Shown here: positions 34,738 to 47,505 of the stretch, in pieces
Layout of the letters: every line of letters begins with the position of its first letter
Numbering within the stretch: the first letter of the stretch is position 1
NCBI GenBank assembly: GCA_029216955.1
Contig: JANAVB010004000.1
Span: forward strand, 3,236,829-3,300,828
From: Iris pallida
Taxonomy: Eukaryota; Streptophyta; Magnoliopsida; Asparagales; Iridaceae
DNA length: 64,000 nucleotides
Direction of reading: 5' to 3'
Program-made: the position numbers and the translations under genes
The notes under the pieces: generated by a model
Seen by the model: only the letters and a program-made list of their open reading frames with translations
Databases searched by the model: none
Told to the model about the DNA's origin: nothing

Positions 34738-36623
34738 TATATAGTAGTCCCATAAATGGGATAAGGATTCTAGGAAGACTCTACGATCATAAGAGTATAT
34801 GTCGTAAGTGGTCAAAGAACCAATGAAGCATATGATACGTCATGTAAGTGAAACGCACAGAACATGTAGTACCCGATGCTCCCTAAGGATAACATCTCAA
34901 GAAGGGATCCATATAGTACCAATCCGTGTGACCAACGTGACAGTACAAGTAAAGTAATCTACTACAGAAAATAATTCTAAGCAGGATATGAAATGATCAG
35001 AGAATGTACTCGCCTCGATAACCTGAACAGCTGATAAGTATAGGGGGTCCAACTGAAGCCACAGAGTCCTATTTAAAGCAATACAGGTTACAAGGTGTCT
35101 GGCTCCTAATTAGAACAGCACAAGTCACAATATGTCCAGAAGGGTAATATAAAGTACTATAATGCATTCTACATGAATCTAGGTCAAACTAGACCAAAGT
35201 CAACCCTTGGTCAACTCTGGTCAACTGCACTAGTCAAATTAGGTCAAACTAGGTCATGTCCTAACCCAGTAAGTCTTACTAGGCCTAATCAAGACTATCC
35301 TAGCAAGCACACATCAATACAAGGCTATACAAGCCAACATACACCCAACTCTATATAGCATGCAATTATTCAATACTCAAATAGGCAAGAATTCACATTG
35401 GATATACACTAGGTAATCTATTACTTTAAGCTATATATGTCTACACATATACACATACATATATTGGTATTCAACATTAGGTCTATAATCATGGCATTTC
35501 AAATAGTTATATAAACTTATATATTACAACACAATATGCTAACATATATATAATATACATACATAGCTAAGTTAACTATATTCATAAATACTTATTTAAG
35601 AGGCTATGTGTGTGTATGTGAACATGGCAAAGGCGCAAGTGAGGGTTAAATAGGCATACATAGTGTATACATATCAAAGAGTGTCAAAGTGTAAGTGAAC
35701 AATGTGTCAAGTGTGATAGTGTCAACATAGTGTAAGGGGGTACATGAGGTAATATAGGATTTGTGTTAACATAGAACATTACATCTCATTAACTTGTATA
35801 TTATATATATTACATCTATTATTACATTACATTCATGCTTGCATTCATTTATCATTCATTATTCTCTTGCACCACTATATGCACCATACATTACATACTA
35901 TGGAACCTACATATTCATTACAAGCCATACTTATGCATGCTAACATTAGATAGGATACTTATACCTCATACATCATTTATTTAACCATTTACTCATTCTT
36001 GTATTCTCTATTTAATTACATAATGTATATATATATTAACATGGGTTAAAATCAAATAGAACATTATATTACACACAAGGGTGCACAAAATGCATATGCC
36101 GAATAGTAACTCCTACTAATAATCAATACTGTACCATCTCAGCATGAATTAAAATTTAGGATTAAAGTATGTTATAGATCTATGTGTTAGCTTTCCGAAA
36201 CTTTAAACGGATCGCGTTTTCGTTTCTGGAAACTCCCGCAATCGCGAAAACACCGAGAACGCGTTTGTCTTTCGTACAGCTGACACTCAAATAATTCTCC
36301 AGAAATTTACAGAAAGAATTAGGCCTATTAATACATGTTTTTGGAAAGCTAACTTCAATACTCTTCTTTTTAAAAAAACGGGAGATTAAACCGAGCTTTG
36401 AGCTAGAAGTTATGACATTTCTAAGTTAGGGCTGAAATTAAAAACGTGGATAAAAATCATGACGGATTTAGGTAGTTTGAGACAAAAGAACACAAGTATA
36501 TAACATAATATATCAAGAACTCACTCTCTACACTAATATGTATATATGAGACACTATAGAACACATCTCCAATACAAAAATATGAGATTAAACATGTAAT
36601 AATTCATTCATACATAACAACAA

Positions 36624-36721
36624 CACATAGTGTGTCCAAATTTGGGATTTTCCCACATGGACACAACCACAACACATAGTGTGTCCAAATTTGGGATTTT
36701 CCCACATGGACAACCACAACA
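36624..36721 (-). repeat. 49-bp tandem duplication in one LTR of B
   Basis: CACATAGTGTGTCCAAATTT... appears twice with period 49, against once in the partner LTR (about 29944) and once in LTR A. It therefore arose after, or during, the insertion of B. Confidence 0.85.
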
Positions 36722-37528
36722 CAAAGGACACTCCTATGACCTCCAAATGGACACGAAATAAACACAAATGGAGATACAACTATGGGGTCATTCCTATGGG
36801 TTCAAAATAGACCTATATGCATGAGGAAATGAAAAGGAGAAGGGATTTATACCTCCCGGTAGATCGAATCGAAGAAAAGCCTTTCCGGAGCGACACCGAC
36901 ACGTAGAGATTCCAAAAGGACACGAACGAGCTCCGAATTCTCCCAAACTTGGGTAGCTTCCTCCTTGGCTAGAATGGAGAAGGAAAAAAGAAGATTTGGT
37001 AGTGAAATGGAATGATTTGGTGGAGAAATTGCTAGGGATTGCTCTCTAGGAATTTGGGGAAGAACAAGAGAGAGAAAAATAGATGGATAATGACAAATGG
37101 GAGGCTCAACCCTATCCTTATTGTGGCTGGCCATAAAGGTAGTTTTGTCCTATTAGGAAAAGTCCAAAAGCCCTTTTTCTAGTCTATTTACTAATACATT
37201 GGTAAGGGGTTAAGTCGGGGGTAGTTTGGTCAATCCTAAAACACTAATCCATATTAATACTAACCAAAATAATTAGTCTAGTCACTAACTAAAATTAATA
37301 TCATGTGGACTAAAATTAATATTATGTGGGCCATGCCTAACTAGTGTGTGGGCCCGCTAGAGTCAAAACTACCCCGGGTCCCCGATACAAGTCGGAATGA
37401 GTTGAAATTCGAACCCGACTCAAATAACCCCAAAATATTACAATAAATAAATAAATAATTCCAAAATAATTTAAAAATGAAAAATGATAAAAATACCCCT
37501 GTTTCTGGAAACTGGGGGTGACAACTGG

Positions 37529-38683
37529 GTTGATCAATCCATAAACAGTTACTGAGAAGGATGAGAAGGATTACCCAAGAGGTTAACAAAGAAGAGTTTA
37601 GTTAAATTATAGGAAAGATGAAACACGAAAGCAACTATGTCGAGAAAAGTTAACATAAAAGCAATCATGTTGGAGAGTTCTAGAGAATCTATAATCCTAG
37701 TTGTGGATCTAGATATATAGGATAGAGTTAATCAAGACAAGGAAGAATGATGGTAAGAATTTGTTCTTGTTCATCTGGTCATAACGAAGTGGACCGATTT
37801 AAGATATGATCTGATAATCATACACGTCTTCCTGAAATCATGTTGCCAGAATTTTGGCCATGCCAGTAAGCATAGCTACAATAAACGATCCATAACTAAG
37901 GTATACACCCTAGAATCATGTTATCTAGAATTCTCGCTACGCCAACCAGTATGGCTACAAGAAATTCTAAATTCCAAAATTAGGATAAGTATATCCAAAA
38001 TCGGGCTCTATGTCCTTGTCATGCTAGCTAGTATGACTGCGATAAATTCTAAACTCCATAAATAAAGCAGATATTTACCTTCCTCACTGTCATCATCAAG
38101 TATGTTATCAGGATATACCTTAATTTAATCCATAAAATTTTATCCAAATACAAAAATCAAAGTCAACAACGAACATCCAGATTCCAAATTCAACAATAAA
38201 TCAAGAATAGTTAAATGGAAACAAGCAGAAACAGATTCCGAGGTAGGATTTAGATAGAGATTTTCAAGGGTTATCCCAAAGATATTATCTAGGTCAAAAT
38301 TCAAAATTCCTGAAATACTTTTTAAAATAAATCTCAACCTAAATGGTATATAAGTTCAACTTCTACTTTCTAGCTCTATCTGGGGTCCATAAGACTCATC
38401 CTAGTGCAAGAATAGGGTTTGGCAACGGACGGATGTTTCAAAAATCAGGATAAGCAAAGCGAAAAGAAAATAGACTCAATATAGTTTCGAAGTAAGATTC
38501 TCAGGGGTCATCCCTGGAAGCTATCAAAAGATACTAATATGTGATTGAATACCAAAATCCTAAAATATTTCATGATTGAAATCCAATCCTAGGGCAGGCT
38601 CGCAGTAGTACGACTAAGCCTAAGTACTACCACGACTTCGCATTAATTGTAAAGACTGACCTGTATGGGCTACCACAAAAATG
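37529..38683 (-). mobile_element. Internal region of C, 5' part
   Basis: Non-coding. Near 37830-38060 it carries three diverged repeats built round CCAACCAGTATGGCTAC / GTCATGCTAGCTAGTATGAC, the last a near-perfect palindrome. The same block occurs in D (54000-54240) and, more diverged, in A and B. The primer-binding motif is the complement of 38658-38675. Confidence 0.7.
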
Positions 38684-40063
38684 TGTCACGACCCGCACTC
38701 GAATATTCGGGTACGAGTACGTGGGCTGTGCCCAGCCTACACGACAGTACCAGAGGTAGAATGCTGTCAAGTATCCAGCAAATATCTAAACAGTTCTATG
38801 ATCCACTAAAATATCATGTACTTAAATCACATACAGCTATGGAAGAAATGAAAGAAAGACAGTGATAGAATCTAATAAATGATCGAACATATCAGAAAAT
38901 GTATCGGAGACATATCGGATGAACAAGACATAAATCTAGAAAAGAATATAGCCTAGAGCTTCCAGAATACAACTCACTATAAATGGAACATCGAGATCTG
39001 TCTCAGCTAACATCATCCTGTAGTCCAATAATATGGGGCATAAAAATTTCTAAAATTTGTCAACATATCCAGTCAAGATGGAATGAGTACAAATCTCCAA
39101 TAATAGTTCTAGTTAAACGATAAAGAATATGTAGCAGTAAATAGAGAGAATATACAAGGTAAAGTAATACGTACATGAAATATGGTAAGGCATATCAATA
39201 CTGTAAATGAATCTAAGAGAAAAAGAACAGTGTAAATCATGTACATGAATCAGAAAAACTACTATCTATATGAGTTAGCACTAGTTTCAACATGTGATCG
39301 GCTTAGGAACATGATACAAGATTTGGCCTAGTTAATCATACGTGTGGTATATGACTAATGCTGTTCAAGGTTCAAGACCTGATACAAGGAGGGTATTGAT
39401 CACATATTTATGCTAATACCCCTACCCCCGACTAGTATAGTGGATCTAACCATGACATGTTATGACATGGGATTCTCTGAGAAGGTAGCTAGCCTTCGAA
39501 GGAATCATGTCTATATAATGCACAAGGAACAAGGACAAGGCTTGCACAAGAGATACCAAGAATTACAAGGAATAACATCTCATGACGGGATCCAGACAAT
39601 ACCAATCTGTGTGAACAATGGGTGAAGAGAACAAGGATATCTACACTAGATACAAGAAACATAGAGGATATCATAAAACAGAAATATTATCAGAGAAAGT
39701 ACTCGCCTCAATTTAGTTGGAAGTCAACGTGCATGACACGAACGTGTCGACAGGGAATAGGTACTGATGCTATGCTCCATAAGGTGATCCCAGATAATGA
39801 CACGGCCAGCTCCATTGAGTCTAGAATAGTCCAAAAGGCTAGTTTGATATATAAAAGTCCAGAGTCAGGATTTGGCACGATAATAGAGATGAGGAATAGA
39901 AAACGACTATAATAGTCGTGACTTATGATTTAAGGGAAAGAATAAATACAAATATATATCTATCTACAAATTATTTATTATATTTAGAAACTATAATTTT
40001 TATTCATAAAATATTATTAGGTAATACCAGAAACCCAAAAATTATCTAGAGTTTTACAAAACC

Positions 40064-40115
<52 letters not shown>

Positions 40116-42753
40116 CTAACAATATGAATTGCAAGTTGTAGATTATTAAAATATCAAGTTGTACCTCGTTATTCGTACATCAAAACCTATGACTCGTAAA
40201 TCGAGATAAGATGATCAACCGTAAGGTTAACAATCTTATCCTAGTGATCTACATGATCATCTTGTCAATTTTAGCGATGTGAGATCACTAGAATCGACTG
40301 ATCTCAGTTTCGTTGCACGAATTCTGAAATACGAACATAATAAGAATTAATTATAACTAATTATGATACATAAAGAAAATATCTACAGATATTGTCGGAT
40401 GATGAAACAAGTATCACCAACATGTCTAAAATGATCAAATCAGCTAAGATAGCCTACCCATAAGTCCAATTTGGACACAAGGGCAAAAAGGTAATTTCGG
40501 GACAAAATGATGTCCGTATTGGACCCACTTTGCACCGAAAGACGTGCTAGGTTACAAGTCTACTAAACCTACCAAATTATATGTCTACGAATCTCGAATG
40601 ATGATACGAACTCAACGGTATATCCGGAATTGGATTTCGATGAGCCGATCTCAAAATGGTCCGTTGACTAAGACTATAGGGCCCGCCTTCAACCGAAATG
40701 TGCGCCAGGGCCCATGTCCTCCAAATCTAACAAACTTTGTATGAGTTTCTGCTAGAACGATACCACGAGTGTACTGGTGGTATCAGAATTTGAATCCGGA
40801 GTCCCGGGTCCAAAATTAGAATTTTACAAGTTAAAAATTATGAATTCGGATGGCCAACTTTGGCATCAAATTCAACCAATCAAATAGGCTCAAAATGAAA
40901 CAAAACTTTAGGGACAAGAATATGGTTATACCAGCTATGCACAAAAACTAGTGGCACATCAAAAGGAGCTGCGACGGCGAAGATACGAGTCCACAAAATT
41001 GGCTCTACAAAATTATCCAAAAATAACACAATTTAAATGGTCAACTTTGCGGCTAGTTTTGATCTATCAAATGATTTAATTAACAGCTAAAACTTGACGG
41101 AAGTGAAAGGATATATACCGAGATTGTGACGGAGAAAAGAGTTCCTTGAGCCAATTGTCGGATTGTCCAAAAAATATGCCCGAAGTCGTTGTCCCGAAAT
41201 GAGATTTCTGAGTTCCAAATCGTGCATCACGACGGAATCCCGTGCCAAACGCATGAATCGGCTACATGGCTTGTCGGGGAGGACGAGCGACAGCCTGGAG
41301 GGATTGTCGGGGTTCATCAGAACAGCACGGGGTTGTGGGCGGCGGTGCACGACCGTCACTGCGCTGTTGCAACGTCCGTACGCGCGTGTGCGCGCACATA
41401 GAGAGGGTCACGCCTGTGCACCTGTTATTGATGCAGGCCAGGCAGCCGCTCGTGATCGCATAGTGACTACTACGGTCTGTTCTGACCGTCAGAGGAGTCC
41501 AGGGACGAGCGGGTGACCGAGGAGGCCGGGGGGATAGGTTTATGAAAAAGGAAGATGAGGTGGAGTGAGGATGATAGTGGTGATGGTAGGGATGAGTAGT
41601 ATAAAGAAGAAGAAGAAGAGGAAGAGGAGGGTTGTCGGCTAGGTTGTGATGGTGATGGAAAAAAGAAGATGGGGGTAATGGTGTCGGCTGTGAGTTAGGG
41701 AGAAAGAGAGTTGAGATGTTTGGGAGGAGAGAGGGTGTAAGAGTAATATTAGAAAAGAGAGAGAGAGAGTGAGGAATCTTTACAACGTAAAAAGAGAGTT
41801 TTGGGGATTAGGGCCGGCCAAGGGGGTGTGTGGGAGTGCCAAGTAGGAATGGGTGCTTGGGATGAGTTGGAGTTGAATCAATAGCCAGGATTAGGTGTAG
41901 CTATGTTAGGTCATAATTTAGGAATTAACTAATGGAGTTGTCCTTGAATATTTTTGAGTGGGTACACTAGGTGTATAGTATTTTATAGGGAGGAAATGAG
42001 TGTGTAGGTATCCATGAGGGGATATGAAGCTTGGGTTTGGTTCAAATGAGTCGGGTTGGGTCAAAATCGGGTTTGATGCAATGAATGACTCAATTTAGTC
42101 CTTTATGATCACGGGTAAATAAATAGCATGCGGGGGCTAAATTGAATGGAACAAAAGTATCATGTGCGTAGTAGGTTTAATGTGGGTCGTGTCCATATAT
42201 TGGGTCGACAGGTTTGGGTCGAAATGGTGTCCCTAATTCAAGTCAAAAATAAATTTGACTCCGTGGGGTAAATCAAGATTGAGTCTTGTGTCATAAAAGT
42301 TGTGCTATAAAAATAAAGCACAAGATGGTGTGTCTAAGTGGGACACGAAGGTCATGGGTGTAGGGTGTCTTGACTAGATCATGCATGTGAAGTTGGTTTT
42401 GAGAAAATAACTAGTCTTGTGCTCCTAAATTAAAAGTCATGGCAATGTGCACTTGATAATCATAAATAAAAGTGGGAAAGGTCAAATGTCCTAAATTGAT
42501 CTGAAAGTTGTGTGATAGAAAAAGAATACAAGAGAACAAGTTTGAGTGGGACATGATATATTAAAATAAAGATAATCTTGTCTTCTACAAACTCATGAAG
42601 GAAGTTTTCAGAGATTGACATCTCTGACGCTCCAGAAATCAAAGTCACAGAAAAGAACATTTAATGAACAAAATAATTAAATAAAAAAATATTTATTGAA
42701 AATAATACATTTAGAAAATTTTAAAATAAACCCTAAAATCCAGGGGGCTCATA
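38684..42753 (-). mobile_element. 5' LTR of element C (4070 bp)
   Basis: The full-length copy of this LTR type. On the minus strand it starts at 42753 (expected CA end mutated to ATA on the plus strand), with a C/T-rich leader near 41800-41540 and U5 near 38700. Bases 41355-42200 are absent from the 3' LTR. A GC-rich patch lies at 41350-41520. The ORFs at 41163-41516 fall in it without recognisable domains. Confidence 0.8.
40065..40113. repeat. (AT)n microsatellite in LTR C
   Basis: About 24 AT units; partner of 24757-24840 in the other LTR. Confidence 0.95.
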
Positions 42754-43148
42754 TTTGTGGAGGCTCAAAATGAAACAAAAAGAGGGAGAAAACCCCCTAT
42801 ATGACCAGCCATAAATGAAGCCCTAAAATCCCCTTTAAAATGTCCATTCTACCCCTCAAGTTGTCATGAACACTTAACTTAAATAAAATATTATTTTGTT
42901 CTAAGTGTTGGGTTAATATCTATTCTTAATCTTGACTCTGTATGACTTAAATGTGTCTAGTTGGGTTCACCCTAGAATATCAGTCCAAGTAGTCATGTCT
43001 AGTCCAATTAGGTCCACAAGTCAAAGGTCCAATAAATAGGTTAGTCAACTAATAAATGTAACAATCATATTTATTTAATAAAAAAATCAACAATATAAAT
43101 AATATAAAATGACAAAAATATCCCTATTCTGGAAATGTGGTAGTGACA
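42754..43148 (-). mobile_element. LTR E, start (split by element C)
   Basis: Bases 42754-42758 are the right TTTGT copy. The LTR begins at 43148 on the minus strand (TGTCACTACCAC...CAGAATAGGGATATTT), resembling the start of LTR B. It abuts copia RNase H sequence directly with no polypurine tract, so this is the outer edge of E, inserted into the copia element. Confidence 0.65.
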
Positions 43149-43150
43149 AC

Positions 43151-43647
43151 AAACCGAAGCTGGTTCGGTATATCGATGCTGATATGGCTAGGGATATAGA
43201 CACGAGACGATCGACTTCGGGCTATGTGATGATGTTTGCTGGTGGAGCAGTATCGTGGCAGTCGTGATTGTAGAAGTGTGTTGCTTTGTCGATGACAGAG
43301 GAATAGTATATTACGGCGACAAAGGCTTACAAGAAGTTACTGTGGATGAAGAAGTTGCTGTAGGAAGTGGGACTAACACAAGAGTAGTATACTTTGCTTC
43401 GCGATAGCCAGAGTGTCATTCACCTTATGAAAAACCAGATATTTCGTAGTCGGTCCAAGAACATTAAGACTAGATATCATTAGATATCGGATGTGTTTGA
43501 GAAGAAGGACGCAACGCTTGAGAAGATTCGTACAGATGACGACGGAGCAAACATGTTCACAAAGGTTCTTCCAAGGAAAAAATTCGAGTACTATATGTGG
43601 ATCGTCGGGATGACGACCCCTTCCACATAGTTGTGAAGGGGTTGATT
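43151..43647 (+). pseudogene. Ty1/copia RNase H and C-terminal pol remnant
   Basis: One frame reads KPKLVRYIDADMARDIDTRR, then STSGYVMMFAGGAVSWQS, KCVALSMTEE, DSQSVIHLMKN, SRSKNIKTRYH and GANMFTKVLPRKKFE. These are the standard blocks of copia RNase H, including the DAD and DSQ aspartates. At least six in-frame stops occur in about 450 bp. The upstream gag, integrase and RT are missing, cut off by LTR E at 43148. It is followed by a purine-rich GTGAAGGGGTTGATT and the LTR start. Confidence 0.85.
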
Positions 43648-44330
43648 TGTTGGAGTAGGTGGTATTTCCAACCTATGTGAAAAATACTCCAAAGTCGGAT
43701 TGGGCATTCCTATATATAATAGAAATATTCTAATGGATTTGGATTGGGTATTTCTATATATAGTAGGAATATATCAATGGAGTTGGATTGGGTATTTCTG
43801 TATATAATAGAAATACATCAATAATTTTGATTGATTATTCCTGCATTATTCCTACATATAGTTGAATACCTCAATCAATTGTGGGTTTGAGACTATATAT
43901 ATTAGGTGTTTCCACACCCTAAAATATTCAGAGTAACAAGTCAAAAGGAAGCAAGAGTGATTTACAATTTTTGAGAGAGAGAGAGAAGATTGAAGAATTT
44001 TGTGAATGAGAGATCGCTTCGAACAATTTTTTGACATCTCTTGTTCGTCGGACTTTGTAATCAAATTTTTTCTTTCAAGTGAGCTGTGGTGATCTGTTTA
44101 GAGTGGGAGGAGCTTGTAGACAGTGTATTCTCTTTATTCAATTAGTGGACGTTCTTCAGGGTCGAACTCCGATCGTCCCGTGGTTTTTTCCATCTAGGTT
44201 TTCTACGTAAAATCTCTGTATCTATGATTTGTTTTGATGTTTTTGGTTTGTGTGTTTTGTTCGGTTCTCTCGCAGAGCTCCCTAGTTTGGGGGAACGGTT
44301 TTTGTGCTTTTTTCCCAATAAGCATAACAT
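43648..44330 (+). mobile_element. 3' LTR of the copia element
   Basis: It begins TGTTGGAGTAGGTGG. Near 44180-44215 it has the TTTTTCCATCTAGGTTTTCTACGTAAA type motif common in copia (Tork-like) LTRs. The right end is set at CATAACA by eye and is uncertain. AT-rich imperfect repeats of GGATTGGGTATTTCT occur at 43690-43830. Confidence 0.6.
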
Positions 44331-45469
44331 CGAAAATATAGTTGTTATAAGTTGTTGTTGTTGTGCATGTTGAGGTTGCGGTGCGGGTTGCCGTGCAGGT
44401 TGCGGTTGCTGATCTTTTGGTTGTTGTGGTAGTTGATCTATCCACGATATAAATTACCTCTTCACACAAGGTCGCTTGTAAAAATTATAAGAGGAAAGAA
44501 ATTGTTGGTATGATTAATTTTGAAGATTTATGGCCTATTTATAGATTTTTTGGGTACAAAATAACATATTTTACCCTCAAAATATAGTTGTTATAAGGTT
44601 ATTTTTGGTCATTTATAGCAAAATAACCCAAATATCCCTAAAATGGTAAAAAAAAAATAGCCATAAAATGAGGATAAAATGGTCTTTTGGACCTTCTGGA
44701 GGAAAATAAAAATTTTAAAAACTGGCTGGACAGGGCCTGTCTGGGATAGCCCGGTCGAGTTCTGAGGCTTTGACTGGCTCGGACCCACGGTCAAACCAGG
44801 CGGGGACGGTCCGGACTTGCAGGTCTAGAGCCGCAACCTAGCCCGGACTCGCTAGGTTAGTTGGCCGGGCCGGTCCGGTCCGGGTCGTTGACCGAGCTCG
44901 GGTCGGCCCAGACCAGTTTTGATTGGGCCGGGCCCGAGCCGGGGACCGGGCCGCCCGACCCAAGTCACAACTTGAGTTGTGGTTTTAAAAGTAGGGTTTT
45001 GTTAACATGTGCTCAATATTTTAAAAATTGGACCAATGATCGAACCGAAACATTTTAGTATAGGTTGGATTGGGGTTCAAGTAGACTTGGTTTGGTTTGG
45101 TTCAAATAGGTAAGATATCCATATTTAATTCTTGGTTTGGTTCTAAGTATGTCGGTTTGGTTTAATTTTACAAGTATAAGATCTATCAAAACCAAACCAA
45201 GAATCAAATGGTCCAAATTTTCCATGATAATGTATTTTTGATCTTTTTTTTAAAAACCAAAATTGACCGGTTCAATTATGAACCAGTTCGGTCGGTTCGT
45301 CGTTTGAACCCCGATTTTAAAAAAAATCGACGGTTCTTTAAAGGAACTGGTTTTAGTCAGACCGGACCGATTTTTTGGCTTAAACCAGTTGGACCCAGTC
45401 CAACCGTCGATCCGGTCCGGTTCTTACAACACTACGTCTGCATGTGCCTTAAGGGCACATGTTAATGCA
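44331..45469. other. Unassigned non-coding region with GC-rich patch
   Basis: A 19-nt direct repeat, AAAATATAGTTGTTATAAG, occurs near 44334 and 44579. Bases 44740-44960 and 45240-45430 are full of CCGGTCCGG / GGTTCGGTTTGG-like words, as seen in subterminal regions of plant DNA transposons. I could not find a matching terminal inverted repeat pair. ORFs here are short and without motifs. Confidence 0.4.
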
Positions 45470-45912
45470 TCGATAAATACTTAATTTACATGGGTATAAT
45501 TGGTATTTACGTATTTGTATCTTGCTACATTTCTGTCTGAGGACCTGTTTTTTCTTGCAAGTATTTGCTGAGATTCGCTTGTAGGTTTGTCGATTATAGA
45601 TGTTAGTGAGTACGTATTATATGTTTTATGCCATGATATATAATGTTGTTATAGCCTAGTTTTATAGACTCATATTTTCTTTCAAATCTATTCGAACATT
45701 TATGCTATTGGGCTACAGACCATGAAACATATTATTCATTATTGATATTTATTTCTTGTGGTATAGATAATAAATATATATAATGATTTATAGATATAAT
45801 TATCTACCTTGGACAGCGTACACGTATTCGAGCTGGATAGAAGCCCGCTTGATATGTAGTTGGCCATTTTCATGTAACCTAGTCCTACATATTTTGGGAC
45901 TAGGATGTGACA
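45470..45912 (+). mobile_element. Decayed LTR end of family F
   Basis: TGTATCTTGCTAC...GTCTGAGGACCTG and the end CCTACATATTTTGGGACTAG..TGTGACA match the inverse of 55296-55760. It is the 3' part of a plus-strand LTR; the start is not recognisable. Confidence 0.45.
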
Positions 45913-46441
45913 TATACATGGATGAAAATAATATAGACCCTCAAAGCCCATCAATTTTGTATGTTTATAAAGACAACTAAAACTATATTACATTGGTTTT
46001 GGAGAATTTTTGAGTCGACCAAAATCAGTTCCTCAAAGTCTTTTAACCGAACATGAAATTTTTTTGACCACTTCGTAACTCAAAAATCCTCCAAAACGGT
46101 GAAAACACTATTTCGAAGCAAATCCTTAGGCTAAGAAATAATGTACTATTTGACCATTTACGTCATAATTTAAATTATTTTTTTGTAATTCAAGTTTCAT
46201 TAATTTATGAATTTTTGCACTAATACTTATTTGTATTGTTCATCATACAACTTGCAACCATGCCCGGACTTTATATGAGGCACATGAGGCGGACGCCTCA
46301 GGCCCAAACTTTTAGAGGGCACCAATTTTTTTTTATATATACTAGTTAATGTATGTAAGTCAAATTCTAAACAAAGGCCTATCACACTCAGTCCAATCAT
46401 TTTAGTCATCGTATAATTTTTTTATAGGATATCTACACGTA
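45913..46441. other. AT-rich sequence, nothing recognised
   Basis: No ORF with a motif and no repeat structure beyond poly-T and AT stretches. The words AGGCGGACGCCTCAGGCCC near 46290 are common in plant intergenic relics. Confidence 0.5.
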
Positions 46442-46752
46442 GGGCCGACCCTGAGTTCATGGGGGCCCTAGAAAAACTTTCAAAATGGGGCCCATTTATA
46501 ATATAAAAATAAAATAAAAATTGAAATAAAAGTAAACTTAAAATAAATTTATAACCAAAAATTGGACTTAGGACTTCTAATGTACAAGTCTAACAGAACA
46601 ACCACTACACCAAAATTGTTTTGTATCAAAAGAGGGCCATGGTGTATACTAGTTCCCAAAAAAATTTATATATATATATGAATTAAAAAATATATAAATT
46701 ATTTTTTTTGGCCCTGGGCGGTCGTCCTGGCTGCCTGGGCCAGGGTCGGCCC
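46442..46752. mobile_element. Short TIR-bounded element (MITE-like)
   Basis: GGGCCGACCCTG at the left and CAGGGTCGGCCC at the right form a perfect 12-bp inverted repeat around 311 bp of non-coding, A-rich sequence. The termini resemble hAT-type CAGGGCCGG ends. No clear 8-bp duplication flanks it, only a shared GTA, so superfamily is unsure. Confidence 0.55.
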
Positions 46753-47476
46753 CGTATAAACGTCATATACTAGAATACCCAGAGACAAGTCGATTTGTCA
46801 GAATAAAGAAAAAATTGGTGCAGTGTCACGACCCGCACCCGGATATACGGTACGAATACGTAGGCCACGCCCAGCCTACGTCGCAGTATCGGCGGTAGTA
46901 CGCTATAAAGTACCCGATACTAACTACAACATCTAAAGATCCATAACTATAAAGGTACTCGTATCACATCACAAAAACTAAGGAAGATAAGACAAGAATA
47001 ATAACAATATTACTAGAATAACTAGAATCTACAAGGATCATATGAGACAAGAATAAAACAGAGGGAAACAATAACAAAACTAAATAACTACCAGACCTAT
47101 AACTCCTGAGAGACAACTCACGGTAAAGAATACCGAGAACCACCCCAGCTAGCAACATCCTATAATCCAATACTGAGGGCACAACTACTCCTAAAATATT
47201 GTCAACATATCCAGTCAGGATGGAACGAGCACAAAACTTAAATAACAGTTCTAGTTAGACAATATTGAAAATATAGCAGTAAATAGAGAGAATATACAAG
47301 GAATCATGAAATGTACATGTGAGTATCATGGCAAGGTAAGCTGTAAATCTAGAACTAGAACAAGGCAAGTAAAACTGATCATGGCATGTACAAGAATCAA
47401 GAATCATCTATCTAAGTGTGTGAGTACTAGTTTCAACATGTGGCCGTCTTGGGTCTGCACAAGGTCTAATGATCCG

Positions 47477-47505
47477 GCCAATCATACGTTGAGTGTAGGA
47501 TTGGT
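47477..47505 (-). other. Hairpin in LTR D homologous to that in LTR C
   Basis: CCAATC pairs with GATTGG, then one mismatch, then TAC/GTA round a 7-nt loop. Compare 24012-24040: two T-A pairs there are C-G here. Confidence 0.6.

Larger units (their letters stand above)
27211..37523 (-). mobile_element. Element B, complete young LARD-like element
   Basis: Minus-strand order is 5' LTR 37523-33893, internal region 33892-30796, 3' LTR 30795-27211. Flanks are ACTCG (27206-27210) and ACTGG (37524-37528), a target-site duplication with one mismatch. The two LTRs differ by few substitutions and by one 46-bp length difference, so insertion is probably recent. It is nested in the internal region of C. 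No coding region is visible. Confidence 0.8.
33893..37523 (-). mobile_element. 5' LTR of element B (3631 bp)
   Basis: It starts TGTCACCCCC at 37523 and ends GGGTCGTGACA at 33893 on the minus strand, followed by the primer-binding motif at 33883-33866. It matches the 3' LTR closely along its length. The 46-bp excess is explained by one tandem duplication at 36624-36721. Confidence 0.85.
19192..42753 (-). mobile_element. Element C, complete LARD-like element with two nested insertions
   Basis: On the minus strand it reads 5' LTR (42753-38684), internal region (38683-26669) and 3' LTR (26668-19192), bounded by TTTGT duplications. Removing the solo LTR (with one TSD copy) and element B leaves about 3.3 kb of 3' LTR and 1.7 kb of internal sequence. 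No coding region is visible. Shared LTR ends, primer-binding motif and polypurine tract relate it to A, B, D and G. Confidence 0.8.

Noticed and set aside
41163..41516. 117-residue Arg/Ala-rich ORF
   Set aside because: It crosses the GC-rich patch of LTR C; the partner LTR lacks its second half and no motif is present.
43052..43148. Polypurine tract of element E at its right edge
   Set aside because: The sequence beyond 43148 is copia RNase H, with no purine tract, so this is the outer LTR border.
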